Shown here piece after piece: positions 19,447-27,168 of a stretch of DNA of 64,000 nt; the first letter of the stretch is position 1, and each line of letters begins with the position of its first letter. Source of the stretch: Gracilimonas sp965227785 (GTDB lineage Bacteria > Bacteroidota > Rhodothermia > Balneolales > Balneolaceae); NCBI RefSeq assembly GCF_965227785.1, contig NZ_OZ245785.1, positions 1,054,001-1,118,000 of the forward strand, written 5' to 3'. The notes under the pieces are model-generated. The model was not told the DNA's origin, searched no databases, and was given only the letters and a program-made list of their open reading frames with translations. Both the position numbers and the translations under genes were made by a program.

Positions 19447-19521
19447 GTTAACTGATAAAGTGAAAAGTGATGAGTGAACGATCAAAACAAATCACCTTAT
19501 CACTTTACCCCTTCACTTAAC
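19447..19521. repeat. Degenerate 7-8-base micro-repeat hairpin
   Basis: The left arm reads as loose repeats of GTGAAAA/GTGATGA (19447 onward). The right arm is its imperfect reverse complement, TCACCTTA-TCACTTTA-type units (about 19491-19521). The right arm runs through the TGA stop codon of the dehydrogenase gene (19513-19515). There is no strong T run, so it is not a textbook terminator. It is the same design as elements at 25334 and 25927. Confidence 0.6.
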
Positions 19522-20874
19522 ATAAACCGTTTTGGTGTTTACGAATTCATGGATACCATACAGACCCAACTCTCTTCCATAACCGGATTTTTTAATTCCT
19601 CCGAATGGTAATCGGGGGTCGGACTTCACAAAATCATTTACAAAACAGCAACCGGCTTCCAGTTTTGTAGCTGCGATTTCTTCGGCATGTCTCACATCCT
19701 GAGAATAAACCGAAGCCCCTAAACCATAATTTGTATCGTTGGCTACCTGAATGGCTTCTTCTTCATCCTTCACCTTAATGATGCTTGCCACAGGACCAAA
19801 TAGCTCTTCCGAATACGCCGGCATTCCTGGTTTCACATTAGCAAGAATAGTTACCGGATAAAAAGCTCCATCCCCCTCTGGTTTTTCGCCCCCTAAAACC
19901 AGTTTGCCACCATTTTTTTTACTTTCCTGAACTTGTTCGTGAAGCTCATCCCGCAGATCAACTCTTGCCTGTGGACCTACATCCGTATCGTCCTCAAAAG
20001 GATCTCCCACTTTTCTGGATTTCATCAGAGCAGTGAATTCTTCCAGGAATTCATCATACACATCTTCAACTACAACAAAGCGTTTGGCGGCAATACAACT
20101 TTGTCCACTGTTGAGTAACCTTGAGTTCACGCAGGTTTCTGCACTCGCTTTTATGTCTGCATCTTTAAGGATGATAGACGGATCGCTGCCGCCTAATTCT
20201 AATACAGTTTTCTTAAGCATTTCACCGGCCTGGGCTGCAACGGCTTTCCCTGCCCGTGTGCTTCCTGTTAGCGTTACTGCAGCTATGCCTTCATGCTGAA
20301 TAACTTCCTTCATATTGGATTTATCAACTACAATGGTTCGAAAAAGGTCTTTGGGAATTCCTGCTTCATGGATTATTTCTTCGATTTTCAGGGCACACCC
20401 TGTAGTATTCTCTGAATGTTTGAGAACAGCGCCATTCCCGGCCATCAGCGCAGGAGCTGCAAACCGAAATAACTGCCAAAATGGAAAATTCCACGGCATG
20501 ATTGCCAGTACCACACCCAACGGATTGAAGGTCACATAACTTTTGGAAGCATCGGTTTGAACCGGGTCATCTTTAAGGAATTCTTCGGCGTGATCGGCAT
20601 AGTATTCACAGACCCAGACGCATTTTTCAGCCTCTCCTATACCCTGCTGAAGTGGTTTTCCCATTTCTTCAGCCATAAGCTTGCCCAAATCCTCTTTTTG
20701 ATCTCTTAAGATCTCTGCAATTTTGTGAAGATAAGATGCTCGCTCCTCAAAGCTTATCTGCCGCCAATCGGCCTGAGCTACATTCGCTTTCTCAATAATA
20801 CCATCCACTTCATCAAAGCTCATCTCTTCGTATTCTTTGATGATGTTACCGGTTGTTGGATTGATGGTTTTCAT
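19513..20874 (-). CDS. NAD(P)-dependent succinate-semialdehyde dehydrogenase family protein
   Basis: Aldehyde dehydrogenase superfamily enzyme of 453 residues. Visible are the cofactor segment IMPWNFPFWQ, the Rossmann turn TGSTRAGK, the catalytic Glu in LELGGSDP and the catalytic Cys in LNSGQSCIAAKR. Sequence style (INPTTGNIIKEYEEMS start, DPRLPFGGIKKSGYGRELG end) is that of short succinate-semialdehyde dehydrogenases. A class III aminotransferase lies upstream on the same strand, so the pair could run the GABA shunt (GABA to succinate semialdehyde to succinate). Substrate assignment is by family only. Confidence 0.88.
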   Translation of the reverse strand: MKTINPTTGNIIKEYEEMSFDEVDGIIEKANVAQADWRQISFEERASYLHKIAEILRDQKEDLGKLMAEEMGKPLQQGIGEAEKCVWVCEYYADHAEEFLKDDPVQTDASKSYVTFNPLGVVLAIMPWNFPFWQLFRFAAPALMAGNGAVLKHSENTTGCALKIEEIIHEAGIPKDLFRTIVVDKSNMKEVIQHEGIAAVTLTGSTRAGKAVAAQAGEMLKKTVLELGGSDPSIILKDADIKASAETCVNSRLLNSGQSCIAAKRFVVVEDVYDEFLEEFTALMKSRKVGDPFEDDTDVGPQARVDLRDELHEQVQESKKNGGKLVLGGEKPEGDGAFYPVTILANVKPGMPAYSEELFGPVASIIKVKDEEEAIQVANDTNYGLGASVYSQDVRHAEEIAATKLEAGCCFVNDFVKSDPRLPFGGIKKSGYGRELGLYGIHEFVNTKTVYVK

Positions 20875-20959
20875 AATCTTAAACTTATGGATTCTCTTTT
20901 TAGATTAAACATTCAGAAGATAACTGCAATTCCTTCTGTGGCTTCTTACATATGAACCA

Positions 20960-21011
20960 TGATTTTTAGGATTTAAGCATTTCCTTGATGTGGGTAATTT
21001 CCTAAAAATCA
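20960..21011. repeat. 12-base perfect inverted repeat
   Basis: TGATTTTTAGGA (20960-20971) pairs perfectly with TCCTAAAAATCA (21000-21011) across a 28-base loop, between the aminotransferase stop and the dehydrogenase start. No T run follows on either strand. It could be an mRNA processing or attenuation stem between the two genes, or an operator. Confidence 0.5.
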
Positions 21012-21047
21012 GTTCTTACCCCTAATCACAGCACCAACCATACACTA

Positions 21048-22226
21048 TTATGAATGCCTGGTTATCGACTCTAAGATTTTATCCAGCACTTCGTTCAGTA
21101 AATCATATTCAATAATTAACGGCGGTGCCAATCTAATCAGGGTATTAGAGTGAAGTGTCCACCCAAGTAAAATCCCATTCTCAAAACAATCTTCCACAAC
21201 CTTTCTTGTTAAATCCCAACTTTCCAATTGAAGGCCAAGCATGGCTCCTTTACCGCGAACTTCCACAATTCCTGAGCCTCTTAGTTTCTCCTTGGTGATT
21301 CGCTCTATTTCCTTTGCTTGCTGCAAATACTTACCCGATAGCAGTTCATTGAGGTTGGCATATGCCGCAGCCGCCGAAACCGGATGTCCGCCAAACGTAG
21401 TTACGTGATTGAGCGGCGGATCGTACTTAAAGGTTTGAAAAATGTCAGATGAGGAAACAAATGCTCCCATCGGCATTCCACCCGCCATAGCTTTAGCCAG
21501 GCACAGGATATCGGGAGTCACTTCATATTCCTCAAAAGCGAACAGGCTTCCGGTTCGCCCAAAGCCGGATTGTATTTCATCAAAGATGAGTAAAGCGCCG
21601 GCTTCATCACATCTTTGTCGTATTTCCTGCAACCACTGATTATTTGCGGGAATGATTCCACCTTCTCCCTGAATGGGTTCCATAATTACAGCCGCCGTTT
21701 CGTCATCTATCAAGTCGAGGTTTTCATTCGAATTAAACGAGAGAAAATGAACATCCGGCAGGAGCGGTAAATATGGATCTCTGTAAACATCACGACCGGT
21801 CACACTCAACGAACCGTGCGTATCCCCATGATAACTGTTTTTAAAACCGATGAGCTTAGTACGACCGGTGTATTTCTTCGCCAGCTTCAGCGCCCCTTCG
21901 GTAGCCTCTGTTCCACTGTTTACGAAATAAACCTGATTTAACTGTTCGGGAAGATTGGCCGTTAGCAGACCGGCAAAATCCACCTGTGGTTTTTGAACAA
22001 ATTCCCCATATACCATCACGTGCAGGTGCTTATCCACTTGTTCATGTATGGCTTCAATCACCTTGGGATGGCGGTGCCCCAGACTGCTCACAGCGATACC
22101 GGAAATAAAATCTACATATCTTTTATTATCTGTGGTATAAAAGAAGGTCCCTTCAGCATGAGAGATTTCCAGTCCCATGGGAGCATCACTGGTTTGAGCT
22201 ATGTACTTGAGGAATTTGTCTAACAC
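21048..22226 (-). CDS. Class III PLP aminotransferase (acetylornithine/GABA type)
   Basis: Omega-aminotransferase of fold type I, 392 residues. Family landmarks are FVNSGTEATEGALKLAK, YHGDTHGSLS, IMEPIQGEGG, IFDEIQSGFGRTG and the PLP Lys in LAKAMAGG. Length is closest to acetylornithine/ornithine aminotransferases, but no arginine-pathway genes are nearby. The neighbour downstream is a succinate-semialdehyde-type dehydrogenase, so GABA or another omega-amine is an equal possibility. The start is GTG. Confidence 0.88.
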   Translation of the reverse strand: MLDKFLKYIAQTSDAPMGLEISHAEGTFFYTTDNKRYVDFISGIAVSSLGHRHPKVIEAIHEQVDKHLHVMVYGEFVQKPQVDFAGLLTANLPEQLNQVYFVNSGTEATEGALKLAKKYTGRTKLIGFKNSYHGDTHGSLSVTGRDVYRDPYLPLLPDVHFLSFNSNENLDLIDDETAAVIMEPIQGEGGIIPANNQWLQEIRQRCDEAGALLIFDEIQSGFGRTGSLFAFEEYEVTPDILCLAKAMAGGMPMGAFVSSSDIFQTFKYDPPLNHVTTFGGHPVSAAAAYANLNELLSGKYLQQAKEIERITKEKLRGSGIVEVRGKGAMLGLQLESWDLTRKVVEDCFENGILLGWTLHSNTLIRLAPPLIIEYDLLNEVLDKILESITRHS

Positions 22227-22308
22227 TTTTGAGCTTTAGCTATAATTTTGCTCCAAGATAGCTAAGTAATACAAAATAAATTAAGTGTCTTACCGATTCC
22301 AGGTTCAG

Positions 22309-22932
22309 CTAATCCTTCTTCCACTCATCCAGCAGCGGGAGGAATTCTTCCTGCATGGCATTCCCCTTGTTTCGGGCGTACCACAAGTGCAGGTTTTTAG
22401 TGGCGATTTTATTCTCGATGTCAGGGTTTGCTCTTTCACCCATATACACTTCCTGAATTTCTTTTGGTCGGGGACCCCAGGTACCCAGAACGTCCAGTGT
22501 TTCATGATCCAATGCGATTAGCTTGGGGATAGATCGTGAACCATTGGTTAAAAACTCGTCCATTACTTCCGGATACTGATCTCTCAGAATAAGTTTTAGC
22601 TCTATATTACCTGATAGTTCGACCATTTTGTAGATGAAGGGTAATGATTGAGCAGCATCACCGCACCAGCCTTCGGTAATGACCAGCCATATCATTTGGT
22701 TTGGAAAGTCTTTTAGCCCCTTCTGAAGCTCATCCGAGATTTTTGCTCTCTTGTTCCATTTTGAAGTGCGGTGAATATTCAGCTTGGTATATTCCAGCAT
22801 ATTAGGACGGTTATCCTCATTGGTTGTCCGGCCCTCATCAAATAATTGCTGCACCATGTTTGTGTATTCCTCAAAGGAATATGCGTTCTCAATAATTTCT
22901 CTTGTGATTGGTGATTCTACTACTGTCTCCAT
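22309..22932 (-). CDS. Thioredoxin-fold protein with a single active-site cysteine
   Basis: A 207-residue cytoplasmic protein. A thioredoxin-like strand-helix unit reads WLVITEGWCGDAAQSLPF, so only Cys90 remains where thioredoxins have CxxC (Asp92-Ala93 follow). The later strand KLILRDQYPEVMDEFLTNGSRSIPKLIALD fits the cis-Pro region (SIPK). No signal peptide. Proteins of this type are common and uncharacterised in Bacteroidota. A mono-thiol oxidoreductase or peroxidatic role is possible but not shown. Confidence 0.75.
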   Translation of the reverse strand: METVVESPITREIIENAYSFEEYTNMVQQLFDEGRTTNEDNRPNMLEYTKLNIHRTSKWNKRAKISDELQKGLKDFPNQMIWLVITEGWCGDAAQSLPFIYKMVELSGNIELKLILRDQYPEVMDEFLTNGSRSIPKLIALDHETLDVLGTWGPRPKEIQEVYMGERANPDIENKIATKNLHLWYARNKGNAMQEEFLPLLDEWKKD

Positions 22933-23067
22933 GCTAAATACTGACTGTCCTTCCGTTGTATAGTTCTTTACGTTTAACTTAATTAAGTATCGATTTTATA
23001 GAGGCATCCACAATCTGATTTCTTACTTCAATCGTACTCAATGATAACGGATGTATTTGGAGATTAT

Positions 23068-23496
23068 ATGAAGAAGAAAAAATCAGCCTTGATTATAACT
23101 GATGACATTGTTTTGCTTCAGGAAATGAAGCGAATGCTTGCTGAACTTGAAATTAAACATGTTTTTGAAGCTTATGATTCGAAATCCGGGCTCGATCAGG
23201 TAAAAAAACATCAGCCCGTATTTACTTTTCTGGATTTAGATATAGAATCTGATTCGGCAGAGCATATTTTAGCCCGTCTGGAATCTAATTCAAGTACTCA
23301 CCTCATTCTGCTTAGAAAAAAACAGACTTCTCCCTCTGGAAAAAAAGCTACTTCAGAATATCCGACCCTGGAAAAGCCGGTTACACTAAATAGACTAAAT
23401 GACATTGTTCATCCAAACCTCAGTTTTGCAGCATTACTCATGGAAGCTAATGAACTCATCAGAGAAGAGTCTTCAGAAACAATGTTCCGACTATAA
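23068..23496 (+). CDS. Divergent response-regulator receiver-domain protein
   Basis: A 142-residue stand-alone receiver-like protein. The CheY pattern is recognisable: acidic pair ITDD on strand 1, candidate phospho-Asp in TFLDLDI on strand 3 and KP in TLEKPVT on strand 5. The usual Thr/Ser on strand 4 is missing (LILLRKK). I chose the ATG at 23068 because GGAG stands 5 bases upstream; an ATG at 23041 would add nine residues. No histidine kinase or output domain is nearby. The 3' end overlaps the convergent UbiA gene by 38 bases. Confidence 0.65.
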   Translation: MKKKKSALIITDDIVLLQEMKRMLAELEIKHVFEAYDSKSGLDQVKKHQPVFTFLDLDIESDSAEHILARLESNSSTHLILLRKKQTSPSGKKATSEYPTLEKPVTLNRLNDIVHPNLSFAALLMEANELIREESSETMFRL

Positions 23497-24319
23497 ACGC
23501 AACAAAACTGAATGAAGCAAAAAACTTCATTCTCATCACAATCTCGTATTCATGCTGATCGCCTTTCAACTTCCAAACAAATACACTGAGGATAGCATAG
23601 GCTGATAAAGCCAAGCCTCCGAAAACCAGACCCAACTGCCCATTCTTTAGATATAACATCACAGAAAGCATAGAAGCTCCCAACAAGAACATCAGACTAA
23701 AAAACCATTTTACTCCCTGTATTCCATACCGAACAGCAAAGGTCCTGTCTCCGCGGCTTTTATCTTCTTCTGTTTGGTAGATTTGGGAAACCGGGTACAA
23801 ACTCAGTATGATTGCAGCCACTCCGATGGTAATAAGATCTTCCGAATAAGTAATGGGGTAGCCTCCCGCTGCAAGGTATCCCATAAAAAAAGAATTGGTT
23901 CCGGTACTAATTCCAATGGCAACTATACTCAAAACGGGTTTTCCTTTCCAACGTGCAAGCGGGGTTGAATACAACCAAAAGAAAAACATACTGACTACAT
24001 AAATGATGGCGTAATTCCACCCAATCGTTATTGCCCAAGCCAAACCTCCGTATTGCATGATCATAGAAGCCGGCCACATCCAGCTTTTCATTTTCGGGGG
24101 TGATTTCAGTCCACCTATGGGTCCTTCATCTTTATCCCACCAGGAATTGTAGGCCGTCGCGCCGCCAAACAAAAGCACATGCACATTCAAAAACTGCAAA
24201 CCGAATTGATTCCATCTCACTTGATCTACAAAAAGCGCAGCTATTAAGTACCCCCCTGAAAGAATAAAAAACTGGTAGTGCAGCCGAAGATGGATGAAGA
24301 AATTGAGTATTTGTTTCAA
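23459..24319 (-). CDS. UbiA family prenyltransferase
   Basis: Integral-membrane aromatic or lipid prenyltransferase, 286 residues with about eight or nine helices. The first Asp-rich site is NSWWDKDEG (Asn58, Asp62, Asp64) and the second is EEDKSRGDRTFAVRYG, the pattern that binds the Mg-diphosphate of the prenyl donor. The acceptor is not clear: quinone, chlorophyll-like, heme O and carotenoid-elongating enzymes all share this fold. A lycopene cyclase gene lies 3 kb away, but the two are not in one operon. The start is TTG without a Shine-Dalgarno. Confidence 0.82.
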   Translation of the reverse strand: MKQILNFFIHLRLHYQFFILSGGYLIAALFVDQVRWNQFGLQFLNVHVLLFGGATAYNSWWDKDEGPIGGLKSPPKMKSWMWPASMIMQYGGLAWAITIGWNYAIIYVVSMFFFWLYSTPLARWKGKPVLSIVAIGISTGTNSFFMGYLAAGGYPITYSEDLITIGVAAIILSLYPVSQIYQTEEDKSRGDRTFAVRYGIQGVKWFFSLMFLLGASMLSVMLYLKNGQLGLVFGGLALSAYAILSVFVWKLKGDQHEYEIVMRMKFFASFSFVAFIVGTLFLKTLL

Positions 24320-24334
24320 GATAACCGGACCAAA

Positions 24335-24412
24335 TTAATTCAAAATGAAAAGATTAAAATTAAAGATTAACTCTTTGAGCACAATCTAATCTTTAATTTT
24401 TGAATTTTTAAT
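24335..24412. repeat. A+T-rich micro-repeat hairpin
   Basis: AATTAAAGATTA (24358-24369) pairs perfectly with TAATCTTTAATT (24387-24398), and outer arms of loose AAAATTA/AAAGATT units extend the pairing. It lies in the divergent gap between the UbiA gene and the predicted DNA glycosylase. The design matches the other degenerate hairpins of the window but with different letters. Confidence 0.5.
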
Positions 24413-24430
24413 TCCTGAATAATCATTTCT

Positions 24431-24438
24431 TATCTTTG
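24431..24438 (+). promoter_or_regulatory. Possible Bacteroidota -7 box TATCTTTG
   Basis: TATCTTTG fits the TAnnTTTG -7 consensus known from Bacteroidota sigma factors. It ends 4 bases before the ATG at 24443, so a transcript from it would be leaderless. I do not see a well-spaced TTTG -33 box (the nearest is about 28 bases upstream), so the call is weak. Confidence 0.3.
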
Positions 24439-24442
24439 TGAC

Positions 24443-25342
24443 ATGTTAATAGAGGCAGAAAAAATTGATCATCAGCAACGGGTTGCCGAAGCGAAATGGA
24501 TGCAGCAAAAAGAAGCTCATGAACAGCGAGTGGATGAATTGCTGGGCGATTACCTGGAGGCACGGTCTCGTCAGGAGAAGAATCCCGTCATGGATTTCCT
24601 GTTTGAATATTATGCTTTTCGGCCTTCTGGATTGAGGAGATGGTCGCCCGGAATGGGAGTAACGCTTTCCTTCTCTGATTCCGATTTTTTACCTGAAGTA
24701 AGTGAGCTTACCGTTGAAGGTGATGTCGCATTCATAGACCCTTCCCTGTTCCCTAAAAAACGTATTTCCTCATTGAAATGGATGTTACAGATGCTGGAGA
24801 ACACTCAATCCAGCCGACCTTCCTTCGGATGTTTCGGGATGCATGAATGGGCCATGGTATATAAAACCGATAATCCTCGTCACGATCAGGTTCCTATGCG
24901 TATGGAGCCGGATGAACTTGCTGAGTTCGTGGAATCCCGCCCGTTGCTCTGCACTCACTTTGATGCCTTTCGCTTTTTCACAAAACCCGCAAAACCCATG
25001 AACCGTTTTGAGCTTTCCCGGCAGCAGTTTCATGAGACAGAGCAACCGGGCTGCATCCATTCCAACATGGATTTGTATAAATGGGCGTTCAAAATGTACC
25101 CGTGGATTTCCAGTTCACTCATTCTGGATGCGTTCGAACTGGCCGTTGAAGCGCGGTACATCGATATGCAGGCCAGCCCTTACGATTTAAGAGAACAGGG
25201 ATTAGAGCCCATCAAAATTGAAACCGAAGCCGGCCGAAAGGAATACAAACAAAAACAGGAAATGATTTTTCGGAAAGGCCTTCCGATCCGGGAGAAAATT
25301 ATATTCGCGATGAAGGAAGTGTTACAAAAAGTTAGTGATTAG
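24443..25342 (+). CDS. Predicted 3-methyladenine DNA glycosylase family protein
   Basis: A 299-residue soluble protein. It begins with a charged helix (HQQRVDELLGDYLEARSR style), then FLFEYYAFRPSGLRRWSPG, a segment I recognise from proteins catalogued as 3-methyladenine DNA glycosylases. I do not see a classical helix-hairpin-helix, nor AlkA/Tag motifs, so the name is from family memory and the activity is unproven. Many His, Trp and Cys residues are scattered mid-protein (CFGMHEWAMVY). It is convergent with the NTF2-like gene; both stops lie inside one hairpin element. Confidence 0.6.
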   Translation: MLIEAEKIDHQQRVAEAKWMQQKEAHEQRVDELLGDYLEARSRQEKNPVMDFLFEYYAFRPSGLRRWSPGMGVTLSFSDSDFLPEVSELTVEGDVAFIDPSLFPKKRISSLKWMLQMLENTQSSRPSFGCFGMHEWAMVYKTDNPRHDQVPMRMEPDELAEFVESRPLLCTHFDAFRFFTKPAKPMNRFELSRQQFHETEQPGCIHSNMDLYKWAFKMYPWISSSLILDAFELAVEARYIDMQASPYDLREQGLEPIKIETEAGRKEYKQKQEMIFRKGLPIREKIIFAMKEVLQKVSD

Positions 25343-25409
25343 GTGATATGGTGAAGTGGTTATAATCTTCGAATCCCCCATCACCAAATCACTTTATCAC
25401 CATATCACT
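25334..25409. repeat. Octamer micro-repeat hairpin bridging two stop codons
   Basis: The left part is three or four octamers of GTGATTAG/GTGATATG/GTGAAGTG type. The right part is TCACCAAA-TCACTTTA-TCACCATA-TCACT, the imperfect reverse complement. The element contains the TAG of the plus-strand gene (25340-25342) and overlaps the TAG of the convergent minus-strand gene (25408-25410), so it fills the whole intergenic space and forms both 3' ends. Confidence 0.65.
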
Positions 25410-25863
25410 AGTGCCTGTGATACACTTTAGCCACCACTTTCCAGCCGCTTTCAAATTTCAGTAGCGACAGGTAATCGGTAAATACATGCTTCCCTTCGTG
25501 ATGTAATTCCAATTCTACGGATGCGGCATTTCCGGTCACACTGATGTTTGTAAATTCAGGCTCCCAGACATTGTTTTCCGGATCAAAATCCGAACTTTCT
25601 TTTCGTTTCTTTGTGCTTTCAATCCAATTCGAGATCGGATACCTGCCAATTTCTTCTCCATTTATTGAAAATATGGCAAAATCTTTATGGAAGGTTTCAG
25701 CCATCGCTTCCGGGTTTAATTCATTGAATGCTCCGTGGACATAGCCGTTCAGAATGACTTCCTTGACAGCTTCTTCTTCCTTAGAAATATATTCGGTGGC
25801 ATTTATACCAACCAGCAGCAGAGCAAATACAAAAACAGAACTTAACAGTACAGATTTTCTCAT
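25408..25863 (-). CDS. Exported NTF2-like (SnoaL/DUF4440-type) protein
   Basis: A 151-residue protein with a signal peptide (hydrophobic residues 5-22). The mature part has the NTF2-like cone-fold signature: helix EEEAVKEVILNGYVHGAFNELNPEAMAETFHKDF, then strands ending in YLSLLKFESGWKVVAKVYHRH. This fold is used by enzymes and small-ligand binders; no catalytic set is obvious. Similar small exported proteins are widespread in marine Bacteroidota. Substrate unknown. Confidence 0.75.
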   Translation of the reverse strand: MRKSVLLSSVFVFALLLVGINATEYISKEEEAVKEVILNGYVHGAFNELNPEAMAETFHKDFAIFSINGEEIGRYPISNWIESTKKRKESSDFDPENNVWEPEFTNISVTGNAASVELELHHEGKHVFTDYLSLLKFESGWKVVAKVYHRH

Positions 25864-25926
25864 TGTAAGATAGGTTTTGTGAAGGTTAACAGTCTTTCAT
25901 CACGTTGCCCGAACCAAATAGTTACA

Positions 25927-26009
25927 TGAGGTGAAGGGGTGATAAAGTGATAAAGTGAATTTGTTCAGATTATATTATTAATAACAGCTCCCTCACCCTA
26001 TCACCTCAA
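25927..26009. repeat. Octamer micro-repeat hairpin overlapping the ltaE stop
   Basis: The left arm is GTGAAGGG-GTGATAAA-GTGATAAA-GTGAATTT (25932-25963). The right arm TCACCCTA-TCACCTCA (25993-26008) is its imperfect reverse complement. The right arm includes the TGA stop of ltaE (26006-26008). Compare the elements at 19447 and 25334, built from the same GTGATAAA-like unit. Confidence 0.6.
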
Positions 26010-27025
26010 TTGAATAACCTCTCCAAAACGGCTTTTACTTTTTCCACTTCTTCATCTCCAATTTCGAAATAGAAGGTTGCTCTAATGGTCTTGGGGCCAA
26101 AAGGAATCATGACGATACCTTCTTCCTTAAGTTTTTCGATGGCAGAAACCGCATCTCCTTCCAGTACATCAAAAATAAGAATGTTGGTTTGTAGGTTATC
26201 CATATCGATGGCGAGTTTACTGCATCGTGAAATAGTCTCTCCCACCTCCCTGGCACGGCGATGATCTTCTTTCAATAGCGACCAGTGATTATCCACCCCA
26301 TATTCTGCAGCAGCGGCAAGCAGTCCAACTTGTCGCATCCCTCCGCCCCACATTTTACGGTAGCGCCGGGCTTTGGCAATGTTCTTTTTTGAGGAAAGCA
26401 GCATAGAGCCAACCGGAGCACCCAGACCTTTAGAAAAACAAACTGAAATGGTATCGGCAATGGTACCAAAATACTCCGGTTCGATATCTGTGGCCGTCAT
26501 GGCGTTCCAGATACGGGCCCCATCCAGGTGTACAGCCAGATCATGATCATCGGCAAAGTCTTTAATCTCGCTCAACTCCTTCTTCGAATAGCACACGCCT
26601 CCACCCTTATTTGTTGTATTTTCGACACATACAACTTTCGTTCGAGGCTCCCAATCAAAATTTCCACGAACGTTATTCTCCAAAACCGACCGGTTCAATT
26701 TCCCCAGTTTACCCTTCAATGTAGTTACCTGAACTCCAGAAAGTGCCGGAGCTGCCGAGGTTTCATAATTAAAAATATGCCCTTTTTCATCGATCAGAAT
26801 TTCGTCACCGGGTTCCGTTAATACCTTAATGCCCAGCTGATTGCTCATGGTTCCACTTGGCACAAAAAGTCCGGCTTCCATTCCAAAAAGGGCAGCTATT
26901 CTCTGCTGGAATTTATTTACCGTTGGATCAGATTCGAACACATCGTCCCCAACCTCTGCCTCCGTCATGGCCTTTAGCATTTCGGGAGTCGGACGTGTTA
27001 CTGTATCGCTGCGTAAATCAATCAT
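26006..27025 (-). CDS. ltaE: Low-specificity L-threonine aldolase
   Basis: PLP fold-type I enzyme that splits L-threonine/L-allo-threonine into glycine and acetaldehyde. The hallmark start MIDLRSDTVTRPTPEM fixes the ATG at 27025; a TTG at 27052 would add nine Lys-rich residues. The PLP Lys is in SVCFSKGLGAPVGSM near residue 200, with the DGARIWNA segment before it. The length of 339 residues is usual. Divergent from crtY. Confidence 0.93.
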   Translation of the reverse strand: MIDLRSDTVTRPTPEMLKAMTEAEVGDDVFESDPTVNKFQQRIAALFGMEAGLFVPSGTMSNQLGIKVLTEPGDEILIDEKGHIFNYETSAAPALSGVQVTTLKGKLGKLNRSVLENNVRGNFDWEPRTKVVCVENTTNKGGGVCYSKKELSEIKDFADDHDLAVHLDGARIWNAMTATDIEPEYFGTIADTISVCFSKGLGAPVGSMLLSSKKNIAKARRYRKMWGGGMRQVGLLAAAAEYGVDNHWSLLKEDHRRAREVGETISRCSKLAIDMDNLQTNILIFDVLEGDAVSAIEKLKEEGIVMIPFGPKTIRATFYFEIGDEEVEKVKAVLERLFN

Positions 27026-27123
27026 ACTTTCATTTTGCTTTTTCACTTTCAAGGAATATAATCAATACCTGATGCGAACATAAGTAACGCTCACTCAACT
27101 CATGAAAAAAAGTATAAAAGTTC

Positions 27124-27141
27124 AGCTCGATCTTTCGAGCT
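27124..27141. promoter_or_regulatory. Hairpin/operator-like palindrome in the ltaE-crtY divergent gap
   Basis: AGCTCGA-tctt-TCGAGCT is a perfect 7-base inverted repeat with a 4-base centre, 28 bases before the crtY start and about 100 bases before the ltaE ATG. No T run follows, so it is more likely an operator or a 5' leader stem than a terminator. Confidence 0.4.
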
Positions 27142-27168
27142 ACCCAGTACAGTCGGAGGTTATCTGTA

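Noticed and set aside
19513..22226. A proven GABA-degradation operon
   Set aside because: Both enzymes fit only at family level, and the genes are separated by 173 bases with an inverted repeat; kept as a suggestion, not a call.
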